From assembly GCF_963576545.1 (NCBI RefSeq), contig NW_026870402.1:930001-994000 (forward strand): a stretch of 64,000 bases of DNA, given 5' to 3'. Position numbers and translations under genes: made by a program. Below are positions 8,332 to 20,708 of the stretch, in pieces. Numbering within the stretch: position 1 is the stretch's first letter; every line of letters begins with the position of its first letter. The notes beneath the pieces are model-generated. The model had not been told where the DNA came from. It searched no databases and worked only from the letters and a program-made list of their open reading frames with translations. The stretch comes from Limanda limanda. Taxonomy: Eukaryota; Chordata; Actinopteri; Pleuronectiformes; Pleuronectidae.

Positions 8332-11300
8332 ATATGTAATGAATGTAATGAAAAAGTCAAGAATTTAACCATTTCTTCCAAAAAAGGCTTATCTCCCTGT
8401 TTCCAGCGCTTTTCTGACACTTGGGCTGATATGTGATGAAAAAGTCAAAATGTTAACCATTGCTTCCAAAAAAGGCTTATCTCCCCGTTTCCAGCTGTTT
8501 AGTGAAATTTGGGATGATGTGTGATGAAAAATTCAAGAATTTAACCATTTCTTCCAAAAAGGGCTTATCTCCCTGTTTTTAGCGCTTTTCTGACACTTGG
8601 GCTGATATGTGATGAAAAAGTCAAAATGTTAACCATTGCTTCCAAAAAAGGCTTATCTCCCCGTTTCCAGCTGTTAAGTGACATTTGGGATGATGTGTGA
8701 TGAAAAATTCGAGAATTTAACCATTTCTTCCAAAAAAAGGCATATCTCCCTGTTTCCAGCGCTTTTCTGACACTGGAGCTGATATGTGATGAAAAAGTCA
8801 AAATGTTAACCATTGCTTCCAAAAAAGGCTTATCTCCCCGTTTCCAGCTGTTTATTGACATTTGGGATGATGTGTGATGAAAAATTCAAGAATTTAACCA
8901 TTTCTTCCAAAAAAAAGGCATATCTCCCTGTTTCCAGCGCTTTTCTGACACTGGAGCTGATATGTGATGAAAAAATCAAAATGTTAACCATTGCTTCCAA
9001 AAGAGGCTTATCTCCCCGTTCCAGCTGTTTAGTGACATTTGGGATGATGTGTAATGAAAAATTCAAGAATTTAACCATTTCTTCCAAAAAAGGCTTATCT
9101 CCCTGTTTCCAGCGCTTTTCTGACACTTGGGCTGACATGTGATGAAAAAGTCAAAATGTTAACCATTGCTTCCAAAAAAGGCTTATCTCCCCGTGTCCAG
9201 CTGTTTATTGACATTTGGGATGATGTGTGATGAAAAATTCAAGAATTTCACCATTTCTTCCAAAAAAGGCTTATCTCCCTGTTTCCAGCGCTTTTCTGAC
9301 ACTTGGGCTGATATGTGATGAAAAAGTCAAAATGTTAACCATTGCTTCCAAAAAAGGCGTATCTCCCCGTATCCAGCTGTTTAGTGACATTTGGGATGAT
9401 GTGTGATGAAAAATTCAAGAATTGAACCATTTCTTCCAAAAAGGCTTATCTCCCTGTTTCCAGCGCTTTTCTGACACTTGGGCTGATATGTGATGAAAAA
9501 GTAAGAAATGTTAACCATTGCTTCCAAAATAGGCGTATCTCCCCGTTTCCAGCTGTTTAGTGACATTTGGGATGATGTGTAATGAAAAATTCAAGAATTT
9601 AACCATTTCTTCCAAAAAAGGCTTATCTCCCTGTTTCCTGCGCTTTTCTGACACTTGGGCTGACATGTGATGAAAAAGTCAAAATGTTAACCATTGCTTC
9701 CAAAAAAGGCTTATCTCCCCGTGTCCAGCTGTTTATTGACATTTGGGATGATGTGTGATGAAAAATTCAAGAATTTAACCATTTCTTCCAAAAAAGTCTT
9801 ATCTCCCTGTTTCCAGCGCTTTTCTGACACTTGGGCTGATATGTGATGAAAAAGTCAAAATGTTAACCATTGCTTCCAAAAAAGGCTTATCTCCCCGTTT
9901 CCAGCTGTTTATTGACATTTGGGATGATGTGTGATGAAAAATTCAAGAATTTAACCATTTCTTCCAAAAAAGGCTTATCTCCCTGTTTCCAGAGCTTTTC
10001 TGACACTTGGGCTGATATGTGATGAAAAAGTCAGAAATGTTAACCATTGCTTCCAAAAAAGGCTTATCTCCCCGTTTCCAGCTGTTTATTGACATTTGGG
10101 ATGATGTGTAATTAAAAAAAATTCAAGAATTTAACCATTTCTTCCAAAAAAGGCTTATCTCCCTGTTTCCAGCGCTTTTCTGACACTTGGGCTGATATGT
10201 GATGAAAAAGTCAAAATGTTAACCATTGGTTCCAAAAAAGGCTTATCTCCCCGTTTCCAGCTGTTTAGTGACATTTGGGATGATGTGTGTTATAAAATTC
10301 AAGAATTTAACCATTTCTTCCAAAAAAAGGCATATCTCCCTGTTTCCAGCGCTTTTCTGACACTGGAGCTGATATGTGATGAAAAAGTCAAAATGTTAAC
10401 CATTGCTTCCAAAAGAGGCTTATCTCCCCGTTCCAGCTGTTTAGTGACATTTGGGATGATGTGTGATGAAAAATTCAAGAATTTAACCATTTCTTCCAAA
10501 AAAAAGGCATATCTCCCTGTTTCCAGCGCTTTTCTGACACTGGAGCTGATATGTGATGAAAAAGTCAAGAATTTAACCATTTCTTCCAAAAAAGGCTTAT
10601 CTCCCTGTTTCCAGCGCTTTTCTGACACTTGGGCTGATTTGTGATTAAAAAGTCAGAAATGTTAACCATTGCTTCCAAAAAAGGCGTATCTCCCCGTTTC
10701 CAGCTGTTTAGTGACATTTGGGATGATGTGTGATGAAAAATTCGAGAATTTAACCATTTCTTCCAAAATAAGGCATATCTCCCTGTTTCCAGCGCTTTTC
10801 TGACACTGGAGCTGATATGTGATGAAAAAGTCAAAATGTTAACCATTGGTTCTAAAAAAGGCTTATCTCCCCGTTTCCAGCTGTTTAGTGACATTTGGGA
10901 TGATGTGTGATGAAGAAATTCAAGAATTTAACCATTTCTTCCAAAAAAAGGCATATCTCCCTGTTTCCAGCGTTTTTCTGACCCTAGAGCTGATATGTGA
11001 TGAAAAAGTTAAAATGTTAACCATTGCTTCCAAAAAAGGCGTATCTCCCCGTATCCAGCTGTTTATTGACATTTGGGATGATGTGTGATGAAAAATTCAA
11101 GAATTTAACCATTTCTTCCAAAAAAGGCTTATCTCCCTGTTTCCAGCGCTTTTCTGACACTTGGGCTGATATGTGATGAAAAAGTAAGAAATGTTAACCA
11201 TTGCTTCCAAAAAAGGTGTATCTCCCCGTTTCCAGCTGTTTAGTGACATTTGGGATGATGTGTAATGAAAAATTCAAGAATTTAACCATTTCTTCCAAAA

Positions 11301-12150
11301 AAGGCTTATCTCCCTGTTTCCAGCGCTTTTCTGACACTTGGGCTGACATGTGATGAAAAAGTCAAAATGTTAACCATTGCTTCCAAAAAAGGCTTATCTC
11401 CCCGTGTCCAGCTGTTTATTGACATTTGGGATGATGTGTGATGAAAAATTCAAGAATTTAACCATTTCTTCCAAAAAAGTCTTATCTCCCTGTTTCCAGC
11501 GCTTTTCTGACACTTGGGCTGATATGTGATGAAAAAGTCAAAATGTTAACCATTGCTTCCAAAAAAGGCTTATCTCCCCGTTTCCAGCTGTTTATTGACA
11601 TTTGGGATGATGTGTGATGAAAAATTCAAGAATTTAACCATTTCTTCCAAAAAAGGCATATCTCCCTGTTTCCAGCGCTTTTCTGACACTTGGGCTTATA
11701 TGTGATGAAAAAGTCAAAATGTTAACCATTGCTTCCAAAAAAGGCTTATCTCCCCGTTTCCAGCTGTTTAGTGACATTTGGGATGATGTGTGATGAAAAA
11801 TTCAAGAATTTAACCATTTCTTCCAAAAAAAAGGCATATCTCCCTGTTTCCAGCGCTTTTCTGACACTGGAGCTGATATGTGATGAAAAAATCAAAATGT
11901 TAACCATTGCTTCCAAAAGAGGCTAATCTCCCCGTTCCAGCTGTTTAGTGACATTTGTGATGATGTGTGATGAAAAATTCAAGAATTTAACCATTTCTTC
12001 CAAAAAAAAGGCATATCTCCCTGTTTCCAGCGCTTTTCTGACACTGGAGCTGACATGTAATGAAAAATTCAAGAATTTAACCATTTCTTCCAAAAAAGGC
12101 TTATCTCCCTGTTTCCAGCGCTTTTCTGACACTTGGGCTGACATGTGATG
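8332..12150 (+). repeat. Satellite array, heterogeneous edge block right of the LINE
   Basis: This block has about 21-22 dimers of the same edge-type variants as the left block. Stretches pair with the left block: 8343 to about 8572 with 496-725 (including the rare 'tttagtgaaattt', at 651 and 8498), about 10200-10650 with 850-1300, and 10836-12050 with 2104-3325 (offset about 8731; shared 'gatgaagaaattc' and 'ccgtatccagctg'). The edge therefore existed as one array before the LINE landed. It grades into the core near 12.15-12.25 kb, where the first 'gaatataacc' and 'tcttaatcaatg' variants appear. Confidence 0.93.
8334..8351 (+). repeat. 9 bp tandem duplication at the LINE 5' junction
   Basis: The word atgtaatga occurs twice in a row (8334-8342 and 8343-8351). 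Normal satellite monomers carry it once. Together with the shared 'atat' this accounts for the difference between the 5019 bp total insertion and the element itself. It may be a footprint of 5' end joining. Confidence 0.75.
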
Positions 12151-13174
12151 AAAAAGTCAAAATGTTAACCATTGCTTCCAAAAAAGGCTTATCTCCCCGT
12201 TTCCAGCTGTTTAGTGACATTTGGGATGATGTGTGATGAAAAATTCAAGAATATAACCTTTTCTTCCAAAAAAAGGCAGATCTCCCTGTTTCCAGCGCTT
12301 TTCTGACACTTGGGCTGACATGTGATGAAAAAGTCAGAAATCTTAATCAATGCTTCCAAAAAAGGCTTATCTCCCCGTTTCCAGCTGTTTAGTGACATTT
12401 GGGATGATGTGAGATGAAAAATTCAAGAATTTAACCATTTCTTCCAAAAAAGGCTTATCTCCCTGTTTCCAGCGCTTTTCTGACACTTGGGCTGACATGT
12501 GATGAAAAAGTAAGAAATCTTAATCAATGCTTCCAAAAAAGGCTTATCTCCCCGTTTCCAGCTGTTTAGTGACATTTGGGATGATGTGAGATGAAAAATT
12601 CAAGAATTTAACCTTTTCTTCCAAAAAAAGGCAGATCTCCCTGTTTCCAGCGCTTTTCTGACACTGGAGCTGATATGTGATGAAAAAGTAAAAATGTTAA
12701 CCATTGCTTCCAAAAAAGGCTTATCTCCCCGTTTCCAGCTGTTTAGTGACATTTGGGATGATGTGTGATGAAAAATTCAAGAATTTAACCATTTCTTCCA
12801 AAAAAAGGCAGATCTCCCTGTTTCCAGCGCTTTTCTGACACTGGAGCTGATATGTGATGAAAAAGTCAAAATGTTAACCATTGCTTCCAAAAAAGGCTTA
12901 TCTCCCCGTTTTCAGCTGTTTAGTGACATTTGGGATGATGTGTGATGAAAAATTCAAGAATTTAACCATTTCTTCCAAAAAAAGGCAGATCTCCCTGTTT
13001 CCAGCGCTTTTCTGACACTGGAGCTGATATGTGATGAAAAAGTCAAAATGTTAACCATTGCTTCCAAAAAAGGCTTATCTCCCCGTTTCCAGCTGTTAAG
13101 TGACAATTGGGATGATGTGTGATGAAAAATTCAAGAATTTAACCTTTTCTTCCAAAAAAGGCTTATCTCCCTGT

Positions 13175-14820
13175 GTCCAGCGCTTTTCTGACACTTGGGC
13201 TGACATGTGATGAAAAAGTCAGAAATCTTAATCAATGCTTCCAAAAAAGGCTTATCTCCCCGTTTCCAGCTGTTTAGTGACATTTGGGATGATGTGTGAT
13301 GAAAAATTCAAGAATATAACCTTTTCTTCCAAAAAAAGGCAGATCTCCCTGTTTCCAGCGCTTTTCTGACACTTGGGCTGACATGTGATGAAAAAGTCAG
13401 AAATCTTAATCAATGCTTCCAAAAAAGGCTTATCTCCCCGTTTCCAGCTGTTTAGTGACATTTGGGATGATGTGTGATGAAAAATTCAAGAATTTAACCT
13501 TTTCTTCCAAAAAAAGGGAGATCTCCCTGTTTCCAGCGCTTTTCTGACACTGGAGCTGATATGTGATGAAAAAGTCAAAATGTTAACCATTGCTTCCAAA
13601 AAAGGCGTATCTCCCCGTATCCAGCTGTTTATTGACATTTGGGATGATGTGTGATGAAAAATTCAAGAATTTAACCATTTCTTCCAAAAAAGGCTTATCT
13701 CCCTGTTTCCAGCGCTTTTCTGACACTGGAGCTGATATGTGATGAAAAAGTAAAAATGTTAACCATTGCTTCCAAAAAAGGCTTATCTCCCCGTTTCCAG
13801 CTGTTTAGTGACATTTGGGATGATGTGTGATGAAAAATTCAAGAATTTAACCATTTCTTCCAAAAAAGGCTTATCTCCCTGTTTCCAGCGCTTTTCTGAC
13901 ACTTGGGCTGACATGTGATGAAAAAGTCAGAAATCTTAATCAATGCTTCCAAAAAAGGCTTATCTCCCCGTTTCCAGCTGTTTAGTGACATTTGGGATGA
14001 TGTGTGATGAAAAATTCAAGAATTTAACCATTTCTTCCAAAAAAAGGCAGATCTCCCTGTTTCCAGCGCTTTTCTGACACTGGAGCTGATATGTGATGAA
14101 AAAGTCAAAATGTTAACCATTGCTTCCAAAAAAGGCTTATCTCCCCGTTTCCAGCTGTTAAGTGACAATTGGGATGATGTGTGATGAAAAATTCAAGAAT
14201 TTAACCTTTTCTTCCAAAAAAGGCTTATCTCCCCGTTTCCAGCTGTTTAGTGACATTTGGGATGATGTGTGATGAAAAATTCAAGAATATAACCTTTTCT
14301 TCCAAAAAAAGGCAGATCTCCCTGTTTCCAGCGCTTTTCTGACACTTGGGCTGACATGTGATGAAAAAGTCAGAAATCTTAATCAATGCTTCCAAAAAAG
14401 GCTTATCTCCCCGTTTCCAGCTGTTTAGTGACATTTGGGATGATGTGTGATGAAAAATTCAAGAATTTAACCTTTTCTTCCAAAAAAAGGGAGATCTCCC
14501 TGTTTCCAGCGCTTTTCTGACACTGGAGCTGATATGTGATGAAAAAGTCAAAATGTTAACCATTGCTTCCAAAAAAGGCTTATCTCCCCGTTTCCAGCTG
14601 TTTAATGACATTTGAGATGATGTGTGATAAAAAATTCAAGAATTTAACCATTTCTTCCAAAAAAAGGCAGATCTCCCTGTTTCCAGCGCTTTTCTGACAC
14701 TTGGGCTGACATGTGATGAAAAAGTCAGAAATCTTAATCAATGCTTCCAAAAAAGGCTTATCTCCCCGTTTCCAGCTGTTTAGTGACATTTGGGATGATG
14801 TGTGATGAAAAATTCAAGAA
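13175..14820 (+). repeat. 1684-bp (19-monomer) tandem duplication, copy 1
   Basis: This copy matches 14859-16504 at an offset of 1684 bp. Shared markers are 'aaagggagatctccc', 'ggcgtatctccccgtatcc' (13605 and 15289), 'gttaagtgacaattggg' and 'tttgagatgatg'. The unit spans 9.5 dimers because it contains an A-A junction near 14211. Confidence 0.85.
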
Positions 14821-14858
14821 TATAACCTTTTCTTCCAAAAAAAGGCAGATCTCCCTGT

Positions 14859-16504
14859 TTCCAGCGCTTTTCTGACACTTGGGCTGACATGTGATGAAAA
14901 AGTCAGAAATCTTAATCAATGCTTCCAAAAAAGGCTTATCTCCCCGTTTCCAGCTGTTTAGTGACATTTGGGATGATGTGTGATGAAAAATTCAAGAATA
15001 TAACCTTTTCTTCCAAAAAAAGGCAGATCTCCCTGTTTCCAGCGCTTTTCTGACACTTGGGCTGACATGTGATGAAAAAGTCAGAAATCTTAATCAATGC
15101 TTCCAAAAAAGGCTTATCTCCCCGTTTCCAGCTGTTTAGTGACATTTGGGATGATGTGTGATGAAAAATTCAAGAATTTAACCTTTTCTTCCAAAAAAAG
15201 GGAGATCTCCCTGTTTCCAGCGCTTTTCTGACACTGGAGCTGATATGTGATGAAAAAGTCAAAATGTTAACCATTGCTTCCAAAAAAGGCGTATCTCCCC
15301 GTATCCAGCTGTTTATTGACATTTGGGATGATGTGTGATGAAAAATTCAAGAATTTAACCATTTCTTCCAAAAAAGGCTTATCTCCCTGTTTCCAGCGCT
15401 TTTCTGACACTGGAGCTGATATGTGATGAAAAAGTAAAAATGTTAACCATTGCTTCCAAAAAAGGCTTATCTCCCCGTTTCCAGCTGTTTAGTGACATTT
15501 GGGATGATGTGTGATGAAAAATTCAAGAATTTAACCATTTCTTCCAAAAAAGGCTTATCTCCCTGTTTCCAGCGCTTTTCTGACACTTGGGCTGACATGT
15601 GATGAAAAAGTCAGAAATCTTAATCAATGCTTCCAAAAAAGGCTTATCTCCCCGTTTCCAGCTGTTTAGTGACATTTGGGATGATGTGTGATGAAAAATT
15701 CAAGAATTTAACCATTTCTTCCAAAAAAAGGCAGATCTCCCTGTTTCCAGCGCTTTTCTGACACTGGAGCTGATATGTGATGAAAAAGTCAAAATGTTAA
15801 CCATTGCTTCCAAAAAAGGCTTATCTCCCCGTTTCCAGCTGTTAAGTGACAATTGGGATGATGTGTGATGAAAAATTCAAGAATTTAACCTTTTCTTCCA
15901 AAAAAGGCTTATCTCCCCGTTTCCAGCTGTTTAGTGACATTTGGGATGATGTGTGATGAAAAATTCAAGAATATAACCTTTTCTTCCAAAAAAAGGCAGA
16001 TCTCCCTGTTTCCAGCGCTTTTCTGACACTTGGGCTGACATGTGATGAAAAAGTCAGAAATCTTAATCAATGCTTCCAAAAAAGGCTTATCTCCCCGTTT
16101 CCAGCTGTTTAGTGACATTTGGGATGATGTGTGATGAAAAATTCAAGAATTTAACCTTTTCTTCCAAAAAAAGGGAGATCTCCCTGTTTCCAGCGCTTTT
16201 CTGACACTGGAGCTGATATGTGATGAAAAAGTCAAAATGTTAACCATTGCTTCCAAAAAAGGCTTATCTCCCCGTTTCCAGCTGTTTAATGACATTTGAG
16301 ATGATGTGTGATAAAAAATTCAAGAATTTAACCATTTCTTCCAAAAAAAGGCAGATCTCCCTGTTTCCAGCGCTTTTCTGACACTTGGGCTGACATGTGA
16401 TGAAAAAGTCAGAAATCTTAATCAATGCTTCCAAAAAAGGCTTATCTCCCCGTTTCCAGCTGTTTAGTGACATTTGGGATGATGTGTGATGAAAAATTCA
16501 AGAA
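14859..16504 (+). repeat. 1684-bp (19-monomer) tandem duplication, copy 2
   Basis: This is the second copy of the preceding unit, with the same rare markers and the same A-A junction, here near 15895. Similarity ends where 14820 reads 'gaatataacc' and 16504 reads 'gaatttaacc'. Confidence 0.85.
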
Positions 16505-19500
16505 TTTAACCTTTTCTTCCAAAAAAAGGCAGATCTCCCTGTTTCCAGCGCTTTTCTGACACTGGAGCTGATATGTGATGAAAAAGTCAAAATGTTAACC
16601 ATTGCTTCCAAAAAAGGCTTATCTCCCCGTTTCCAGCTGTTTAGTGACATTTGGGATGATGTGTGATGAAAAATTCAAGAATATAACCTTTTCTTCCAAA
16701 AAAAGGCAGATCTCCCTGTTTCCAGCGCTTTTCTGACACTTGGGCTGACATGTGATGAAAAAGTCAGAAATCTTAATCAATGCTTCCAAAAAAGGCTTAT
16801 CTCCCCGTTTCCAGCTGTTTAGTGACATTTGGGATGATGTGTGATGAAAAATTCAAGAATTTAACCATTTCTTCCAAAAAAGGCTTATCTCCCTGTTTCC
16901 AGCGTTTTTCTGACACTTGGGCTGACATGTGATGAAAAAGTCAGAAATCTTAATCAATGCTTCCAAAAAAGGCTTATCTCCCCGTTTTCAGCTGTTTAGT
17001 GACATTTGGGATGATGTGTGATGAAAAATTCAAGAATTTAACCATTTCTTCCAAAAAAGGCTTATCTCCTTGTTTCCAGCGCTTTTCTGACACTTGGGCT
17101 GACATGTGATGAAAAAGTCAGAAATCTTAATCAATGCTTCCAAAAAAGGCTTATCTCCCCGTTTCCAGCTGTTTAGTGACATTTGGGATGATGTGTGATG
17201 AAAAATTCAAGAATTTAACCATTTCTTCCAAAAAAGGCTTATCTCCTTGTTTCCAGCGCTTTTCTGACACTTAGGCTGACATGTGATGAAAAAGTCAGAA
17301 ATCTTAATCAATGCTTCCAAAAAAGGCTTATCTCCCCGTTTCCAGCTGTTTAGTGACATTTGGGATGATGTGTGATGAAAAATTCAAGAATTTAACCTTT
17401 TCTTCCAAAAAAAGGCAGATCTCCCTGTTTCCAGCGCTTTTCTGACACTGGAGCTGATATGTGATGAAAAAGTCAAAATGTTAACCATTGCTTCCAAAAA
17501 AGGCTTATCTCCCCGTTTCCAGCTGTTTAATGACATTTGGGATGATGTGTGATAAAAAATTCAAGAATTTAACCATTTCTTCCAAAAAAAGGCAGATCTC
17601 CCTGTTTCCAGCGCTTTTCTGACACTTGGGCTGACATGTGATGAAAAAGTCAGAAATCTTAATCAATGCTTCCAAAAAAGGCTTATCTCCCCGTTTCCAG
17701 CTGTTTAGTGACATTTGGGATGATGTGTGATGAAAAATTCAAGAATTTAACCATTTCTTCCAAAAAAGGCTTATCTCCCTGTTTCCAGCGCTTTTCTGAC
17801 ACTTAGGCTGACATGTGATGAAAAAGTCAAAATGTTAACCATTGCTTCCAAAAAAGGCTTATCTCCCCGATTCCAGCTGTTTAGTGACATTTGGGATGAT
17901 GTGTGATGAAAAATTCAAGAATATAACCTTAACTTCCAAAAAAAGGCAGATCTCCCTGTTTCCAGCGCTTTTCTGACACTTGGGCTGACATGTGATGAAA
18001 AAGTCAGAAATCTTAATCAATGCTTCCAAAAAAGGCTTATCTCCCCGTTTCCAGCTGTTTAGTGACATTTGGGATGATGTGTGATGAAAAATTCAAGAAT
18101 TTAACCATTTCTTCCAAAAAAGGCTTATCTCCCTGTTTCCAGCGTTTTTCTGACACTTGGGCTGACATGTGATGAAAAAGTCAGAAATCTTAATCAATGC
18201 TTCCAAAAAAGGCTTATCTCCCCGTTTTCAGCTGTTTAGTGACATTTGGGATGATGTGTGATGAAAAATTCAAGAATTTAACCATTTCTTCCAAAAAAGG
18301 CTTATCTCCTTGTTTCCAGCGTTTTTCTGACACTTGGGCTGACATGTGATGAAAAAGTCAGAAATCTTAATCAATGCTTCCAAAAAAGGCTTATCTCCCC
18401 GTTTCCAGCTGTTTAGTGACATTTGGGATGATGTGTGATGAAAAATTCAAGAATTTAACCTTTTCTTCCAAAAAAAGGCAGATCTCCCTGTTTCCAGCGC
18501 TTTTCTGACACTGGAGCTGATATGTGATGAAAAAGTCAAAATGTTAACCATTGCTTCCAAAAAAGGCTTATCTCCCCGTTTCCAGCTGTTTAGTGACATT
18601 TGGGATGATGTGTGATGAAAAATTCAAGAATTTAACCATTTCTTCCAAAAAAGGCTTATCTCCCTGTTTCCAGCGCTTTTCTGACACTTGGGCTAACATT
18701 TGATGAAAAAGTCAGAAATCTTAATCAATGCTTCCAAAAAAAGCTTATCTCCCCGTTTCCAGCTGTTTAGTGACATTTGGGATGATGTGTGATGAAAAAT
18801 TCAAGAATTTAACCATTTCTTCCAAAAAAGGCTTATCTCCCTGTTTCCAGCGTTTTTCTGACACTTGGGCTGACATGTGATGAAAAAGTCAGAAATCTTA
18901 ATCAATGCTTCCAAAAAAGGCTTATCTCGCCGTATCCAGCTGTTTAGTGACATTTGGGATGATGTGTGATGAAAAATTCAAGAATTTAACCATTTCTTCC
19001 AAAAAAGGCTTATCTCCTTGTTTCCAGCGCTTTTCTGACACTTAGGCTGACATGTGATGAAAAAGTCAGAAATCTTAATCAATGCTTCCAAAAAAGGCTT
19101 ATCTCCCCGTTTCCAGCTGTTTAGTGACATTTGGGATGATGTGTGATGAAAAATTCAAGAATTTAACCTTTTCTTCCAAAAAAAGGCAGATCTCCCTGTT
19201 TCCAGCGCTTTTCTGACACTGGAGCTGATATGTGATGAAAAAGTCAAAATGTTAACCATTGCTTCCAAAAAAGGCTTATCTCCCCGTTTCCAGCTGTTTA
19301 ATGACATTTGGGATGATGTGTGATAAAAAATTCAAGAATTTAACCATTTCTTCCAAAAAAAGGCAGATCTCCCTGTTTCCAGCGCTTTTCTGACACTTGG
19401 GCTGACATGTGATGAAAAAGTCAGAAATCTTAATCAATGCTTCCAAAAAAGGCTTATCTCCCCGTTTCCAGCTGTTTAGTGACATTTGGGATGATGTGTG

Positions 19501-20708
19501 ATGAAAAATTCAAGAATTTAACCATTTCTTCCAAAAAAGGCTTATCTCCCTGTTTCCAGCGCTTTTCTGACACTTAGGCTGACATGTGATGAAAAAGTCA
19601 AAATGTTAACCATTGCTTCCAAAAAAGGCTTATCTCCCCGATTCCAGCTGTTTAGTGACATTTGGGATGATGTGTGATGAAAAATTCAAGAATATAACCT
19701 TAACTTCCAAAAAAAGGCAGATCTCCCTGTTTCCAGCGCTTTTCTGACACTTGGGCTGACATGTGATGAAAAAGTCAGAAATCTTAATCACTGCTTCCAA
19801 AAAAGGCTTATCTCCCCGTTTCCAGCTGTTTAGTGACATTTGGGATGATGTGTGATGAAAAATTCAAGAATTTAACCATTTCTTCCAAAAAAGGCTTATC
19901 TCCTTGTTTCCAGCGCTTTTCTGACACTTAGGCTGACATGTGATGAAAAAGTCAGAAATCTTAATCAATGCTTCCAAAAAAGGCTTATCTCCCCGTTTCC
20001 AGCTGTTTAGTGACATTTGGGATGATGTGTGATGAAAAATTCAAGAATTTAACCTTTTCTTCCAAAAAAAGGCAGATCTCCCTGTTTCCAGCGCTTTTCT
20101 GACACTGGAGCTGATATGTGATGAAAAAGTCAAAATGTTAACCATTGCTTCCAAAAAAGGCTTATCTCCCCGTTTCCAGCTGTTTAATGACATTTGGGAT
20201 GATGTGTGATAAAAAATTCAAGAATTTAACCATTTCTTCCAAAAAAAGGCAGATCTCCCTGTTTCCAGCGCTTTTCTGACACTTGGGCTGACATGTGATG
20301 AAAAAGTCAGAAATCTTAATCAATGCTTCCAAAAAAGGCTTATCTCCCCGTTTCCAGCTGTTTAGTGACATTTGGGATGATGTGTGATGAAAAATTCAAG
20401 AATTTAACCATTTCTTCCAAAAAAGGCTTATCTCCCTGTTTCCAGCGCTTTTCTGACACTTGGGCTGACATGTGATGAAAAAGTCAGAAATCTTAATCAA
20501 TGCTTCCAAAAAAGGCTTATCTCCCCGTTTCCAGCTGTTTAGTGACATTTGGGATGATGTGTGATGAAAAATTCAAGAATTTAACCATTTCTTCCAAAAA
20601 AGGCTTATCTCCCTGTTTCCAGCGTTTTTCTGACACTTGGGCTGACATGTGATGAAAAAGTCAGAAATCTTAATCAATGCTTCCAAAAAAGGCTTATCTC
20701 CCCGTTTT

